Source: a virus
Reading direction: 5' to 3' (one strand)
IMG/VR virus record: IMGVR_UViG_3300042691_047136
Location: 1-39,287 of that record
Length of the DNA: 39,287 nt
Positions 39,149 to 39,287 of the stretch are shown here, piece by piece. The notes under the pieces are model-generated. The model ran no database searches. It was not told the DNA's origin and worked only from the letters and a program-made list of their open reading frames with translations. The translations under genes were made by a program, and so were the position numbers. Each line of letters begins with the position of its first letter. Position 1 is the stretch's first letter.

Positions 39149-39190
39149 CTTGCATTCCCCTGCTCATTTCTTGAGCAGGCAGGTTAAACA

Positions 39191-39213
39191 CCCTGGTCAA
39201 TTTTCAGTCGGCA
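39191..39213 (-). repeat. IS21 right terminal repeat
   Basis: This is the inverted counterpart of 36600-36622, with 20 of 23 bases identical. Only one clear copy is seen at this end. Confidence 0.8.
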
Positions 39214-39257
39214 TACCGGGGGTGCGGCGAATAACTTGGACTACTTGGAGGTAGTTC

Positions 39258-39287
39258 ATGTATTCGTACGAAGACCGCATTCGAGCC
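39258..39287 (+). CDS. IS3-family OrfA, first ten codons (cut by window end)
   Basis: The last 30 bases encode MYSYEDRIRA, preceded by a GGAG ribosome-binding site 7 bases upstream. This N-terminus is one I recognise from IS3-family OrfA proteins of proteobacteria, where a helix-turn-helix follows. It begins 45 bases beyond the IS21 right end, so the two elements lie side by side or one has inserted near the other. Ten residues are little evidence, so the family call is moderate. Confidence 0.55.
   Translation, partial: MYSYEDRIRA

Larger units (their letters stand above)
36576..39213 (-). mobile_element. IS21-family insertion sequence (about 2.6 kb)
   Basis: The istA and istB genes, overlapping by 8 bases, lie between related terminal repeats: TGCCGATTGAATTTTGACCA at 36600-36619 on the left, and TGCCGACTGAAAATTGACCA read leftward from 39213 on the right. 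The left end has a second tandem copy at 36576-36597 (24-base period), matching the multiple terminal repeats of IS21 elements. Exact outer ends and the target duplication cannot be fixed: the left end may extend to 36570. The element lies in host DNA just outside the prophage. Confidence 0.88.

Overview
The window is most of an integrated, tailed-phage genome (a prophage with podovirus-like gene content), followed by a short piece of host chromosome and two insertion sequences. Base composition is high-GC with strongly GC-biased third codon positions. The IS5-, IS21- and IS3-type elements and a glutamate-tRNA attachment site fit a betaproteobacterial host. That assignment is an inference; no species can be named from the sequence.

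Layout. (1) Bases 1-4531: packaging module on the + strand, with terminase large subunit (start lies left of the window), three small genes, a P22-like portal and a small helical protein. (2) Bases 4532-7625: a lower-GC insertion that splits the late operon. It carries a LysR regulator and a divergent exported cupin, and an IS5-group element sits directly behind the cupin gene. (3) Bases 7626-21553: a terminator, then scaffold, an N4-gp56-type major capsid protein, small head genes, a methyltransferase-glycosyltransferase (GT9) fusion, a likely head-tail adaptor, tail and fibre proteins (one with two SPRY-like domains) and probable ejection proteins. Most of these genes overlap by 1-4 bases. 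(4) Bases 21554-23494: a minus-strand, AT-richer cassette with two stand-alone response-regulator receiver proteins flanking a small unknown gene. (5) Bases 23495-34609: one giant gene of about 3,704 codons encoding a large polyvalent protein. Its modules are ddrB/ParB-like, RadC/JAB, GNAT-like, HExxH metallopeptidase, LPP-associated and PLxRFG-like C-terminal. (6) Bases 34653-36109: tyrosine integrase and attR, a 3' fragment of tRNA-Glu(UUC). (7) Beyond attR: a small host membrane protein, an IS21-family element (istA/istB) and the first ten codons of an IS3-type orfA.

How it fits together. Packaging, head, tail and ejection genes form one rightward late transcription unit. The giant protein lies where internal or ejected virion proteins usually lie. 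The integrase reads leftward from attR, so the intact tRNA and the left prophage end lie outside the window. No lysis or repressor genes are visible here. The two cargo cassettes lie against the direction of the late operon and have different composition, so they look like lysogen-expressed accessory genes.

The least expected observations are these. Inside the giant gene, the coding signal switches twice into another frame over complete small ORFs that have their own ribosome-binding sites. One of the two receiver proteins has Glu in place of the phospho-accepting Asp. A recurrent L-F-S-R linker separates modules of the giant protein. A factor-independent terminator lies directly in front of the scaffold-capsid genes.
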